Shown: piece by piece, positions 11,287 to 22,041 of the stretch
Position numbering within the stretch: the first letter of the stretch is position 1
Layout of the letters: every line of letters begins with the position of its first letter
Notes under the pieces: model-generated
What the model was told of the DNA's origin: nothing
The model's database searches: none
The model's input: the letters and a program-made list of their open reading frames with translations, nothing else
NCBI RefSeq assembly: GCF_008831285.2
Contig: NW_022204941.1
Location: 1 to 52,569, forward strand
Length of the DNA: 52,569 nt
DNA from: Nymphaea colorata
Lineage: Eukaryota; Streptophyta; Magnoliopsida; Nymphaeales; Nymphaeaceae
Direction of reading: 5' to 3'
Translations under genes and position numbers: made by a program

Positions 11287-12720
11287 TTCTTTATTATTTT
11301 CTCCTAGTGATTGGACACTTGACCTTTTTTTTTCTTTTGCTTTGAGAAGAGTGAAACTAGAGATGGGGATCGTTTTTCACCATTTTTTCTTATGTTATCT
11401 TAGATTGTCAATTTTCTTTATCCATTTTCCTTTGTCTTAATAAAAGAAAAAACAATTAACATGACATGGAAAGCATGAGGCAGGGGATTGAAACCTACAC
11501 ATCACTCAATTGGCCGCCTTGATCCAAGACAATCCATTTTCAATCAACATGAAAAAGTTTGTATTATAATTTCTGTAAAAACTTTTCAAGGAAGTAAGCG
11601 ATAGGGTGGTTCTATGCCGAAGTTTTCAAATTTCATATACTAAATCTCTAAGATCAGTGTTGATGAGGAGAGGAATTTGTTGATATGTTTGCATTCCCAA
11701 AATTTACTTTGATTTTTGAATTGCTTCAGCAATATAAAATTTTATTTTTGAAATGAGAGAGAGGGAATCACCCGTCTGTATGAAGATTGATTGTTCTCGG
11801 GATGTTTATGAGGATAACCAATCCAATGGCTATACTTATTTTTGATGCATTTCACTTTTGCTTAAAATTCTTTTCATTCTAAATATGGTGTGGTGTTTGG
11901 AGAAAATGTTGAAGATTTGATGTTTCAAATTTTTGAGAAAGTTTTAAAGAATCATTTAAGAGCATAATCCATTTTGATTTGAGAGATTTTGAATTGAGAA
12001 ATCTTTGCAAATATTATTTGGAAACCTATGGAAGATAATATGGGTATTTTAAAGATCATTTTTTAATGTTGATTTAGTGTCCTCTTAAGAACTTAAGTAA
12101 ATTTAAGATTTTCCTCTAATTCGGTATTACATCGCTAGAGCTTCATTTCATGTTACTTAAATTCTTTTAGAGAAATGCATGTGATTATTTGTGAATTTCC
12201 CAAGTGCATGTGAATGTATGAATGGATTGAACTTATATAATTGGAAGCAAATCCTTCATTCCTACTATAACATTTATCTAAAAGCATTTTTACCATCACA
12301 TACATGTAAGTTTCCCACTTTTATTTACATAATTGTCTTCAATATTCTTATGAAGAGAGACAAATTTTTGAAAATGGAATGAGGTTGTAGACTATCAAGC
12401 ATGATTCTAATATTAGATCATTAATTGAGTTTTGGTCTCAATGAAGTTGATAAACAAATATTAAAATCCTAGACCTTAGGGAAGAGGTGTTTGAGAAAAT
12501 GTGTTTGAAATGTTTGAGAAAATGTGTTTGAAAAAATTGAAAGAAATGAAAAGAAAATAAAGAAGAAATGATTCTTAGTAATGTCTTAATTTTTAAAAGA
12601 GAGAGGTGCATATATGTATGCATATATATAGTCACATGTATACATATGTGAAAACTTATAAAAGAAAGATTTTAAATCTAAAAGAAAGAGAGAGGTAGAA
12701 GAAGATTTTTTTAGAGGAGA
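11287..12720. repeat. Segmental duplication, copy 2 (partner 1-1430)
   Basis: Direct repeat of the first 1430 bases. Differences are mainly homopolymer-length changes, with a few substitutions and short insertions (for example GTG inserted near 11887). The shared portion ends where copy 1 diverges into unrelated DNA. Confidence 0.9.
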
Positions 12721-13420
12721 GATTTTAGAGAGAGAAAATAAAATGCACATATAAATTCATTTATATGTATACGTATATAAAAAATTGTAAAAGAAAATGT
12801 TAAACTATAGGGAAAAGAAGACAAAGAGAGGTAATTATGTGTATGTTGGTAGAAGAAGTTTTTTTTTAGAGAGAAGATTTTAGAGAGAGAAAATGAAATG
12901 CACATATAAATTCATTTATATGTATACGTATATAAAAAATTGTAAACGAAAATGTTAAACTATAGGGAAAAGAAGACAAAGAGAGGTAATTATGTGTATG
13001 TATAAGTATATGACACGTATATACACATATGCCTTTATGAATGTTGAAATCAAGAAATAACTTGAAAAATATCTGACTTCGGTTTTTCTATTAAGTCAAT
13101 GAGGAACTTGGGCTCATGCAAGAGGCTAAATTAAGTTTCCGAAGCCTCATTGAAGATGGTTCTTGCTTTCAAAATTCTTTTGGAAACATGAATCCAAATA
13201 TTTTTATACGTGAGCATAAATAATAATCATTTCATCTATTACAAGGAAATGGAGGCAACATAAAAAGCTCTTATGGGATCCATATTCGGGTGTTTCAGGA
13301 AGATGCATTTTTTAACATGTACACTGAAGGGCTTTTTCAGGTTGGACAAATCCTAACATCAAAATCAACATAATAATGAAGAAATTCCAACCCAAACGCT
13401 CATTCTTATTGTTTATTTGC
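11686..13420 (-). mobile_element. Partial LTR of a Tat/LARD-type retrotransposon
   Basis: Begins TGTTTGCATTCCC at 11686 like the LTRs at 38093 and 44602, and follows them in order as far as about 13420. Shared landmarks are the 'CCCGTC...ATTG' block, 'GAACTTGGGCTCATGCA' at about 13103 (39270 in the other LTR), and 'GGTTGGACAA...CATCAAAATCAAC' at about 13340 (39535). The remaining half of the LTR, including its minisatellite and outer end, is missing. Divergence from the 38-47 kb LTRs is considerable, so it is an older or different subfamily. Confidence 0.75.
12722..13000. repeat. 155-bp tandem duplication inside the LTR
   Basis: ATTTTAGAGAGAGAAAAT starts at 12722 and again (one base different) at 12877. 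Both copies continue through 'GCACATATAAATTCATTTAT' and 'GTTAAACTATAGGG'. The two units are almost identical, so the duplication is recent compared with the age of the LTR. Confidence 0.9.
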
Positions 13421-13504
13421 ATATTAATTAAAAAAATTAGTTTACTATGCGTGAACATCATCTCAAACATGAACAATTAACAACATGAATGATTGACAAA
13501 GTCC

Positions 13505-13672
13505 TGTCATGTAAATTAATCATTTCAATTCAACAGGATGGTTCACCTTTTTTTGACTTCTCCATCACTAAAAGTGAAAGTGTGGTGGAAGAATGAAATA
13601 ACATGACAGCTCTATGCCTTTTCAGTTCTTATGCATGTCTAGAGAGAGAGAGAGAGAGAGAGAGAGGGAGCG
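13505..13672. repeat. Third partial copy of the 7725-7890 block, with a (GA)n run
   Basis: 'TTCAACAGGATGGTTCACC' and 'AGTGTGGTGGAAGAATGAAA' mirror the text at about 7755-7820 and 14230-14295. It lies just upstream of the larger copy 13735-14590 and ends in a pure (GA)n run at about 13641-13667. Confidence 0.75.
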
Positions 13673-13734
13673 AGAGCAAACAGAAAGATGGGAATTCCTT
13701 CCGGCAATAGCTAGTGTTGATCGACGATCATGAA

Positions 13735-14590
13735 GATTCATGAGGACCGTGGTGTAGGTACTGTGAGTAGCTTTAAAATAGGGAAGGGAAGTTGGTCGAT
13801 CAAGGCAGGCGTCTTTCAAATGTGGTGTCATTAGCATATCAGTTTTCTACATGCTTTTGTGGTTGATGCTGATTTGTGTTGAAGTTGGTGATATACGTGA
13901 GAGACTTCCTACATGAAAAAGGATGAAAAGTAGTGGAAACTTGTTATTTTGCTTGAGGAGTCATATTTAGCACTTGGTAAGTCCTATAAAAAAGACGTCA
14001 ATTGCTTCTGATGTAACAGATTTGGATTTTTTCTGGTTGTCATGGTGTTCATAATTCCTGTTCTTCCATAGCCACCATATTGCCATGGGAAACACAATCT
14101 TCCAACTTCACATGCGTATTTTGATTTGAGCCTTTTTATTCCACCTCTTAAGTCTGCGTCTCTGCCACCAAGTCTGCAACTTTAATATCAAGGATGATTG
14201 AACTGTCATATAATGTATATTAATGGTTCTATTCAACAGGGTGGCTCCTTTTTTTTGGCTTGTCTTCCACTGAAAGTGAAATGTGGTGGAAGAAAGAAAC
14301 AAAGTGACAGCGCATGCCCTTTGAGTTCTCTTGCATGTAGAGATAGAGACAAAGAGAGGGAGAGAGGAAAGAGATGGGAATTACATGTTTTATTCTTATT
14401 TTAAATAGTAGTTTGTGCTGCCGAGTGGGAGAGAGAAATTAGTTAAACTGGCACCCCCAAGTAATTTTATAGGAAATGGAACATAGATTAAACAATGTGC
14501 AAACTGTTAAGCTCAAAGAAATAAGACACAAAAATACAATTGGCCTCATAGATGGCTCATTGTTTGAAATTATTGGGTTGTACAAAAGGG
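13735..14590. repeat. Duplicated block, copy 2 (partner 7255-8140)
   Basis: Direct-orientation partner of 7255-8140 with matching order of all landmarks. The homology ends with 'GATGGCTCAT...GAAATTATTGGGTTGTA', after which the two copies diverge completely. No conserved reading frame. Confidence 0.85.
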
Positions 14591-14639
14591 TGAGCAATAA
14601 GCCGAGTACTGTTCGCACCCCACCCCTTTCTCAAAGGGG

Positions 14640-14922
14640 GTCGAAATGCGAATCAGCAAAGTTCTTTAAAAATTGAGGTTTTGAAGAAAATATTTCAAGA
14701 GAAAGGGATCCGCCCGTCGGTACGAGGTCCAACCGTTCCTGCCACCTTTAACAGGGGTAATTGGACCAAGGACGAAGGATCACTTGCATCATGCACGAGT
14801 TATTGATGCAAATCCTATATGCTTGTGCATTGAGATTTTGGATTCCAGAACCAAAATTCATTTTGAATAAGTGACTTGAACTTGTTTTGAAAATGAATTT
14901 GGAGATTGGAGAGTTTTCAAGT
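14640..14922 (-). mobile_element. LTR-start fragment like that of the Gypsy element at 33253
   Basis: Matches about 33255-33563 in the same orientation: 'AATCAGCAA', 'GGGATCCGCCCGTCGGTACG', 'GGGGTAATTGGACCAAGGAC' and 'TTGATGCAAATCCTATATGC'. A block of about 20 bases present at 33510-33530 is missing here. It stops abruptly at 14922, where base composition changes to GC-rich. Orientation is inferred from the Gypsy element. Confidence 0.75.
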
Positions 14923-17900
14923 TAACCATGCCGAGGCCAGCCAGCAGTGTGGCTGAAGGCGAGATAGGGGCCATCGCTGCGGCAGCAGGGCAGCTAACCA
15001 TGCGAAGGTGTCGACCACGGCGCCCACGCGTGTCGGGTCAAGCGCACAGTGGGTGGCACCACAAGGCACCTAGGCGAGGTTGAAGGACCAACTCTTGGAT
15101 TCCCTTTAGGCAACACTCATGTGCTGCAGTGGGAGGTGAGCGTGGAGCAGCAAAGGCTGAAAGGAGAGAGTCTGGCTGGAGCTGAGTTCCGTGGAGATTG
15201 AAGATCAGAATAGTGGACCACAACTCGGTTTAGGCCAGATCAAAGCGGATGTCGAAACGTTTACCAAAACAACAGAGCAGCCTAGGGCGAACCTAGGTAA
15301 GTTACCCCTTGGATTCACAAGTCTGAGATCTTTTGGAGCGGTCGCAAATGGATCAACATCCGTGCCCATGTTTGATTTGCTTTAGCACTTTGTTTTAGTT
15401 GCTTTTGTAACGTCTCAGTTTGAGACATTAGAATCGTTTTGCATTTGTCTCATCTCAGGTTAGAGCTTTAGAACCGAGACACTTTTGATGTATATAAGTC
15501 TTGTACAAAGGGGAAACCCTAAACACATTTTATGCCAATGAAGAATTGAGTATCGTTTTCACTCTCCTTCTCCGCGTGGGGATTGTCTTCTCCACTTGTT
15601 CTCAACCGACGGTGGCCAGAGCTCTTCTCCAACCCCAACGGCGTGGTCGGAGCTCTTGTTTCACCCATGGGCTTCCTCTTTCTCTTCATCTTCTCTCTAT
15701 TAAAGTCCTTTCTTCCATAGCCGAGTGGATTCAAGGTTGTAGATCTCGTGAAGGGGCTACCAGCGACCTCCTTCAATGGTTCTTCATACCACCTATGTAT
15801 CCCAACCAGCAAGGTATTATTCAATCCACGGTGCATTCGTCCTAACCACAAGGACGTTTAGAGGCTGGGATTGATCTATGGGAAGGCTGCATAGGAGAAT
15901 GATGTTCAACACTTGGGTGATTTCTTCCTATGTAGCATCAACGACCGGCATCCTTTGAAGATAGGCAAGTACCCGTTCTCCCCTTGGTACTTCCATTTGA
16001 AGGTTGTTCTATAGATCTGAATGAACTAGCCCTAAGGCACACGATCTGGCCCATCTTGCATGGTCCATGGGTTTTAAAATGGCAAAACTAGTTGTAGATC
16101 CTAGATCGGGTGAAGGAAGAAGCTGCTTAGGGACGGCGCGGTTCTATCCTTTCCACGGGGCAGTTCTACATCGAATCTTAAGGCTGAACCCTGAGTTTGA
16201 TCGAGACATCTCTAACCACCGACAGCCCTCATTCAACATTTGTAGTGGAAAAGAGATTCGGGAGAAAGCTGTCATTCGACGGCCATCGAGATCCTATTCT
16301 TCAGTTGGATCTAAGCTGCTGGAACCGCCACAACCACAGCTAGAACAAGGGGCAGGTTCCAACAAAACTGGTGTGTGAAGTCATGCATATCAGTTTGGAG
16401 CCCATTAGTTACTAGTGTCTTGGCCTAGTTTGGCTGGAATCAGAGGAGTATCGGTGGAGCTGTGCGTGATGGATGAAGACCGGCTGTGCGTCGGCAACTT
16501 TCTGGCCACACCTCACCAAAACAGCTAGCCGTTGCCCCGAAAACATTCTAGGATTGCCCATGGATTATAACCACCATATTTTCTTAAGGTGTAATTTGTA
16601 AAGGGCAGTTCTGGCTTTTCATTGAGAGCTCATGCTAGGTGTTGAGAAACCCAAGCCGCCAGCCACATTTTGCAACTCTCTCGCTGCCAGAATTATTGGA
16701 TGGAGCAGCCTCCCTCGAGCGCCAACAGTCCTCTTTGTAACGGTCCACCACAAAGGCAAGTCCCCCTCTAGCGTGTCCCACTCCTATGCATTCCAAAAAG
16801 GTAGGAGCCAGCCACCTCCACGTGCTTCCCCTTTCCCCACTTTCCATAACCGCCCCGAGATCCTAGCCCGTGATCTCTTAGCTCCAAAACAAGAAACCTT
16901 CCATGCGCCATTACCCCTTGCCATATCCAACCCTTCATTCCCCCACGCGCTTTCCAATTTCTCCACGCCCATACCTTTCCATAACGGCCCCTCGTCCTTC
17001 CTATCCATTACGCACAACTCTCTTGCCATAATCCGCGGCCACCTCATCACTAGCCGTTGCCAATGTGAGACTTTCCTAAAGTAGAGGAAGTGTCGCCACC
17101 TTGCGCCAACCGACCCTAACACCTAATCATCCATCATTCCCATCCTACCCTTGCCCTTTAGACCTAACCTCACTGCATGCCACCTACATATTAGCCATAC
17201 CCGAACCTACCTCTCTTAACCACAACCGAGCCTAGCATTTGGTCGAGCCCAGACAAGGTCACATCAGACCCAGCTCAGCTCAACCCAACCAAGACCCTCC
17301 TACTTATCCTCACCAAGGCGGACCTATCCTCTATGGCAGAATCAAGGAGCGCCTTCACCTTCGAGGCAACCGAGCCTCTATCCACTGGAGCCTACTCATC
17401 ACCAGCAAGGAGTGCCGTAGCCGAGAAGGATACCCCTCTCGTATTCCAGCAGCAATCGGCAGAAGCTTTCACTTCCCTCGGCCAGGTGGGCCGAGTCCTT
17501 CATCCTCGGTTGCTGAAATACTCGAGGGCAGCACCAAGCTGCCGTTCTCACCTGAGTCCTTTGCTGCCTAAGCCGGGACCGACTGGCAGGTATACTTCTT
17601 CCTCCGTATAACAATGGGATTCTTTGGGTCTTTGCTTTATACCCGGCAATAGCCTTGGCATCCACAGTGGTACCTTGGAGGCACAAGTGCCGAAAACATG
17701 ACCGTGGGCTGCCTGACCACCTACGGGCTTGGGTATGGTTTGGCCGTCCTAGGCATGTATGACAGGATGTGTTGGATGTGCATGCTTGAATGGTTTGTTG
17801 AGTGAGGAGAGATATTCATGTATTGATCGCGCTTGTACTAGCCTCACAACCTTCTAGCAATTTGTAGTAGGTTCAAGCTTTTGGGTGGGTAACCTCTCCT

Positions 17901-18130
17901 GTATTTTACTTCCCAAGGATTTTTGAGCCGGGGTTGCTGTCCGGCTGGGTATTCATCTTGTAAATAACTTGTTTTTAGTTTTGTCCAACGGCTCTTCGAG
18001 AGATCTTGGGAGAGGATCGGCATCTGGCAGAGGTCTTGGTCGATGCCGGGTCTCGTCCTAACAGGTACCCAGCCCATATTGAGTCGGGGCCAAGGGCAGC
18101 CTTTTGACCCTAGGGCCGACCCAATAAATA
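14923..18130. other. GC-richer island of unknown nature
   Basis: About 3.2 kb that is visibly richer in G+C than the rest of the window and carries longer mixed open frames on both strands (for example plus 15501-15845, 16067-16378, 16632-17084 and 17239-17611). None of the translations has a motif I recognise, and the frames are not linked in one strand or phase. On the plus strand a TATATAAG box lies at 15491-15498 and an AATAAA signal at 18123-18128. A local duplication occurs near 15605-15660 ('GAGCTCTTCTCC' / 'GAGCTCTTGTTTC'). It may be the LTR and leader of a foreign retroelement or a degraded host gene; I cannot choose. Confidence 0.4.
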
Positions 18131-18165
18131 CTTTCCTCGTAAGACTGTTTTAGCAAAAGAAGTGA

Positions 18166-18430
18166 AGTATGCAACTTTAGTTTGAAAGCGGAGAGTGCTT
18201 CAGTACATAATGGATCCTTCATGTCCCTTTTTCAACAGTACCAAGGAGTAATCAGTCATGACATAATCAAGATGGTTGAACTTTTCTTTGGAATAAGAAG
18301 AATGGTGAAGAAGTTTAATAGCACTGTGATTGTCCTGATTCTCAAGATAAAAGGAGCTACAAGTGTACAGCAGTAGCGACCTATTTCCCCATGTAACTTC
18401 TTATATAAGGTCATTTCAAAGTGCTCGATG
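18166..18430 (+). pseudogene. L1-type LINE reverse transcriptase fragment
   Basis: The plus frame carries 'FFGIRRMVKKFNSTVIVLI' followed, after a TAG codon at the expected Phe/Tyr-Arg boundary, by 'RPISPCNFLYKVISK'. This is the N-terminal palm region of plant L1 reverse transcriptases (consensus N-x-T-x-I-x-L-I-P-K ... R-P-I-S-L-x-N-x-x-Y-K). The upstream residues match the 'A-P-G-P-D-G' approach only loosely ('ASVHNG'). The catalytic F-x-D-D box is absent because the fragment ends near 18430. The piece is short, stop-containing and non-functional. Confidence 0.82.
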
Positions 18431-19140
18431 GAGGGAAAGTAGGATAAAAAGGAAAAGAATAGAAAGGAAAAGAAAGGAATTGTGGAGAAAGGGAGAGGAA
18501 ACAAAATGAAAGAAACAAATAATTATAAAAGCTTGTTTGAATAGAAAGGAAATGAATTGTTCAAACCATGCTTCTTTAGACTGCATTACGGAAAAAAAAA
18601 GAAAGAATTTAAGTTGAAGAAAGAATTTAAGTTGGTTTGCAATAAGACCCCAAACACTCTAGAACTTATTATGCAAGTAAAATATATTTGATTCAATTAT
18701 ACGGCTGGATTCCAGGGGTTGCATAACCTATTTTATATGTAGCATAACGTTTATTATATATATATATATATATATGTTTTACTTAAATGACTTTTAAATA
18801 ATTTATCACCTTAAAAATTAATAATGAAAGATAAACTTTAGCAATGGAGTACTTAATGTAAAAGGCCAAGCAAACCAAATATGTTTATGACCTCAGGGTT
18901 TATCTATGCAACCATTAAAATGTGTGAAGGCCTTCATCCAAGAAATCCATTGATTTCCTACATCCTATTGATAGGGACCCTTAAATAACTTGATAAGATA
19001 CAATAATGGTTTCCATAAATTATTTCTTACCATTCATACTTGCATCTCATCAATGATTTCCAATTTTGATTGCAAATTGAAAATGTCATGCTATCGTTTA
19101 ACAAGTAAAGTCCAGTTTTTCATGCGAATGGAACTAATAG
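18431..19140. other. Non-coding, A-rich stretch with a (TA)n run
   Basis: The first 200 bases are purine-rich (AAAGGAAAAG-like). A (TA)n run lies at about 18757-18775. No coding features seen. Confidence 0.5.
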
Positions 19141-19335
19141 ATAGGGAGACCACCAGTGTCAGAGCTAGAAATTTCTGATTGAGGGGCATTCTAAGTTTAA
19201 ATTTTAAACTTGAAGGGGCACTCATATGAAAAAAAAAAACTAAATTCAATTATGTTTACATATGTAAATAGGCAAAATTTGTAGGCTGATGTCGGTAATT
19301 GCCCACACCAGATGTAGCTCTGCCACGGAGACCAC
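19141..19335. repeat. Dispersed non-coding repeat (inverted relative to 4787-5045)
   Basis: Contains 'CAGAGCTAGAAATTTCTGA', 'GAAGGGGCACTCAT' and 'GGTAATTGCCCACACCAG'. Their reverse complements occur in the same order at 4787-5045. A 'TAGCTCTGCCAC' word closes it, and a similar one is found near 5650. Confidence 0.45.
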
Positions 19336-20284
19336 CTCGAGCCACAGATTACTGATTACCTCTTCATGTTTCACCACATGGAAATTGCAGTTGTCATTTG
19401 TCATACCATAAAAATATTTTGGAGATGAATGTTTCAGTTTGTTTGACTATCTTGGAAGGCTTGAAGTGAACAGATGAGGAATTGTGGCTGCTGGAAGAAA
19501 AAACATGCTTTTGAGAGTGACCCTAGCACCATTAATAGCCATTATTTGGAATTTACAATTGCTTTTGAATTTTGACAATGACACTCTGAGCAGTAGTGAT
19601 CATCTCAGGAATTTGATGTGAAAGGATGGACGCCTCATTGTGGCCTACTCCTTTTGAACATTGAAGAAGGTGAGCCTGCATATGCTGGTGAGGACGTTCC
19701 ACTTGAAGGGGATGAAGACAATGAAGCAAAATGAGTTTGAATATTATAATAAGGTGAAGAAGATGAATAGATAGGTTGCTTATTTTAATTGTTTGATAAT
19801 ATGATGTAAAAACAGTAAAACATATATTGTAAGTCTTTAAGACCTCAATTTTTATCATCTTAATCATGTCGTTATCATTATGTCCATAGATGAAGATTTA
19901 TGAATATTTATTATGTGTGTGATATTGTAATGAGTTCTTTTATATAGAAAACATTTTTCTAGATTTTTTCTGAATTATCGCTATTTTTAGGATTTTTTAG
20001 TTGCTAACAAATTACAAAAATAAATTTACAATATGCTTACAATACCTTACCATACAATATGCTTACAAGACCCTCAAAAGAGCAGTTGTCGAGGGGGCTG
20101 GCAAAAATTGAGCAGGAAAATAAAGCTACTACTGTCAGGGAGGTTGTTCCATATGAAGAATTGATATGGAAATTTGGTGCAGAAAGGCAAGAAATTGTAG
20201 GTGGATGGGTTGATAGAAATCCGGTTGTTTCCAAGTCGTACTTCAAATAGAAATTAATTTTTAATAATGATTAATTTTAACATT
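19336..20284. other. Unassigned, mostly non-coding
   Basis: A plus-strand frame at 20059-20250 starts with ATG and encodes a 63-residue polar peptide ('ELIWKFGAERQEIVGGWVD' in the middle). Minus-strand frames cover 19553-19867. I do not recognise either, and there is no neighbouring evidence that they are expressed. Confidence 0.35.
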
Positions 20285-20434
20285 TAATTAAGAACTTTAT
20301 TTTGATTTGCAGGTTGGGAAGGCACGAAAGGAAAAGAAAATATGGATGAAGTTGGTACTTAATTAAGAACTTTATTTTGATTTGCAGGCAGAGAAGGCAC
20401 GAAAGAAAAGAAAATGTGGATGAAGTTGAAGCTA
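20285..20434. repeat. 75-bp tandem duplication with a splice-acceptor-like core
   Basis: TAATTAAGAACTTTATTTTG begins at 20285 and again at 20360. Each unit carries 'TTTGATTTGCAGG', which looks like a plant 3' splice site, then 'GAAGGCACGAAAG' and 'GGATGAAGTTG'. It reads like an intron/exon boundary that was duplicated, but no gene can be traced around it. Confidence 0.85.
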
Positions 20435-20900
20435 TGGCTAGCTAGATAATAAAATCTTGGAAGTGTCTGACAATGAATAGCCATCTTTTTTTTTCTTAGT
20501 CAGACCAGAAAAATTATGTTATCAATTAAACATTTTCATGATTTGGGTCAAATGACTCATAAATTGAATGTTTCTTTGGTAAATGATCGCCACGGGCCAG
20601 ACCCAACTAGCATTCAATCGACCCTATTTTTTGTGTTAAGACTGAACCAATTAAAAAAATCAGTACATTCTATGAGATCTTTCCTAGCGTCAGGTGAGCA
20701 AGATCCTAAATAAAATGTACTTATTTCACCATCGAAAATAAATAATGAATCATGACAAGTTTAGAAGATCAGCACATATAATTGTGCAAGGTCATCTGTA
20801 GACATAGATAATGTCTGTTATTTGTAGGGTCAGGTTAGGCATCTTTCCAGATAGAAAGCATACTAGAAGCATCAAACAAAGCAATTCTAGTGGCAATATA
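20435..20900. other. Non-coding stretch, nothing recognised
   Basis: Short frames only. A (TA)/(GT) compound repeat follows at about 20898-20940. Confidence 0.5.
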
Positions 20901-20939
20901 TATATATGTGTGTATGTGTGTGTGTATGTCTATATATAT

Positions 20940-22041
20940 AACATTCAAACATGCTAGATAATGTTATCAGATGAGTAAAATGAAAAGCCTGGAAGTATGA
21001 TAAATAGTTGGCAAAATCATCATGCACTATTGCCGCAAGATAAATAGTTGGTACTTTTTTAATGACAGGTTTTTAATTTTAAGGACCAGTCAAGATCCAG
21101 CATTCAATAGATATGATCAGTATATATATATATATATATATATTCAGCCATATCCACATTCACCCACTTAACGGTTGAGATAAAGATGCAGAGAAAGAAA
21201 GTGTAAACTAATATTAGATGACGAAAATACCTATCACTTTTTTCTTTTTAGTATTCTGTCGTCCATTCATTATAATGAATCAAATAGTCGTTAACTTTGA
21301 AGAATCAAAGTCACCATTTAATTTTCTGCTATATATATAAAAATATAAAAGAGGCATAGAATGATATGGCCAAAATGACCATAGCATACCTGCAAACCCT
21401 CAGCGCATGATCCTCTGCCCGATGAACTATCAGCATATGAGAGCCCGTAACATCGTGGGGTGGAATGACGTCTGCATATATATGTATAGAGAGAGGAGCG
21501 TGTGGGAGAGAGATTTTCATTTTCAACCACTTCAAGGTTCATGGTTTAAGGAGGTCAATTGACAGGTTTTGGAGCAGGGACTACCATGCCTTATTGCCTT
21601 ACAAAGGCAACACTGATAAAAAAAAATTGAAATACCACTAGGACAATCTCTTCTTCCAACGTATTCAGCAGTTATTGCGGTCACCTTAGGTAATATGTTA
21701 AAGTGTCTGCGTCCTTCCTTCAAATATTTGTGTTTGAGAGTCTTCAAATGTTTGTGACTGAAAACTCTTCAACACTAATATTCAGATCTTGATTGTGCAG
21801 AGTCAAATGAAAAGACACACAAAAAAAAAATTGTGGAAGTCCAAGAAGCCACTTTGAGATTTACCAAAGCTTAACCATTGGAAGATGCTACTAACTTTTC
21901 TCCATTGTGATCGGCCACATTTTCTTTTCTCCACAATTTCCAAATCCAAATCCTTCCCTTCGTCAGCGCGACCTTAACTATGACTTCCATTATAAATATC
22001 AACACATTTCTCCTTAATACAGCAACCATTTAGCCCTCACC
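20940..22041. repeat. Upstream part of the protease B/C duplication (partner 26950-27944)
   Basis: The stretch upstream of protease copy B is colinear with the stretch upstream of copy C. Shared text includes 'ATGTTATCAGATGAGTAAAA', a (TA)n tract (21119-21143 and 27110-27128), and 'TTTTGGAGCAGGGACTACC' followed by 'CCTTAC' (about 21570 and 27473). This shows that the whole locus with its promoter was duplicated, at a spacing of about 6 kb. Confidence 0.85.
21991..22000 (+). promoter_or_regulatory. TATA box of protease copy B
   Basis: TATAAATATC lies 51 bases before the ATG at 22042, a normal distance for a plant promoter with a short leader. The equivalent position in copy C reads CATAAATAT (27894-27902), a T-to-C change in the first base. 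Confidence 0.6.

Noticed and set aside
16632-17084. 150-residue plus-strand frame in the GC-richer island
   Set aside because: Pro/Ser/His-rich composition follows from C-rich DNA. An overlapping minus-strand frame of 112 residues (16784-17122) is just as open, and no domain is visible.
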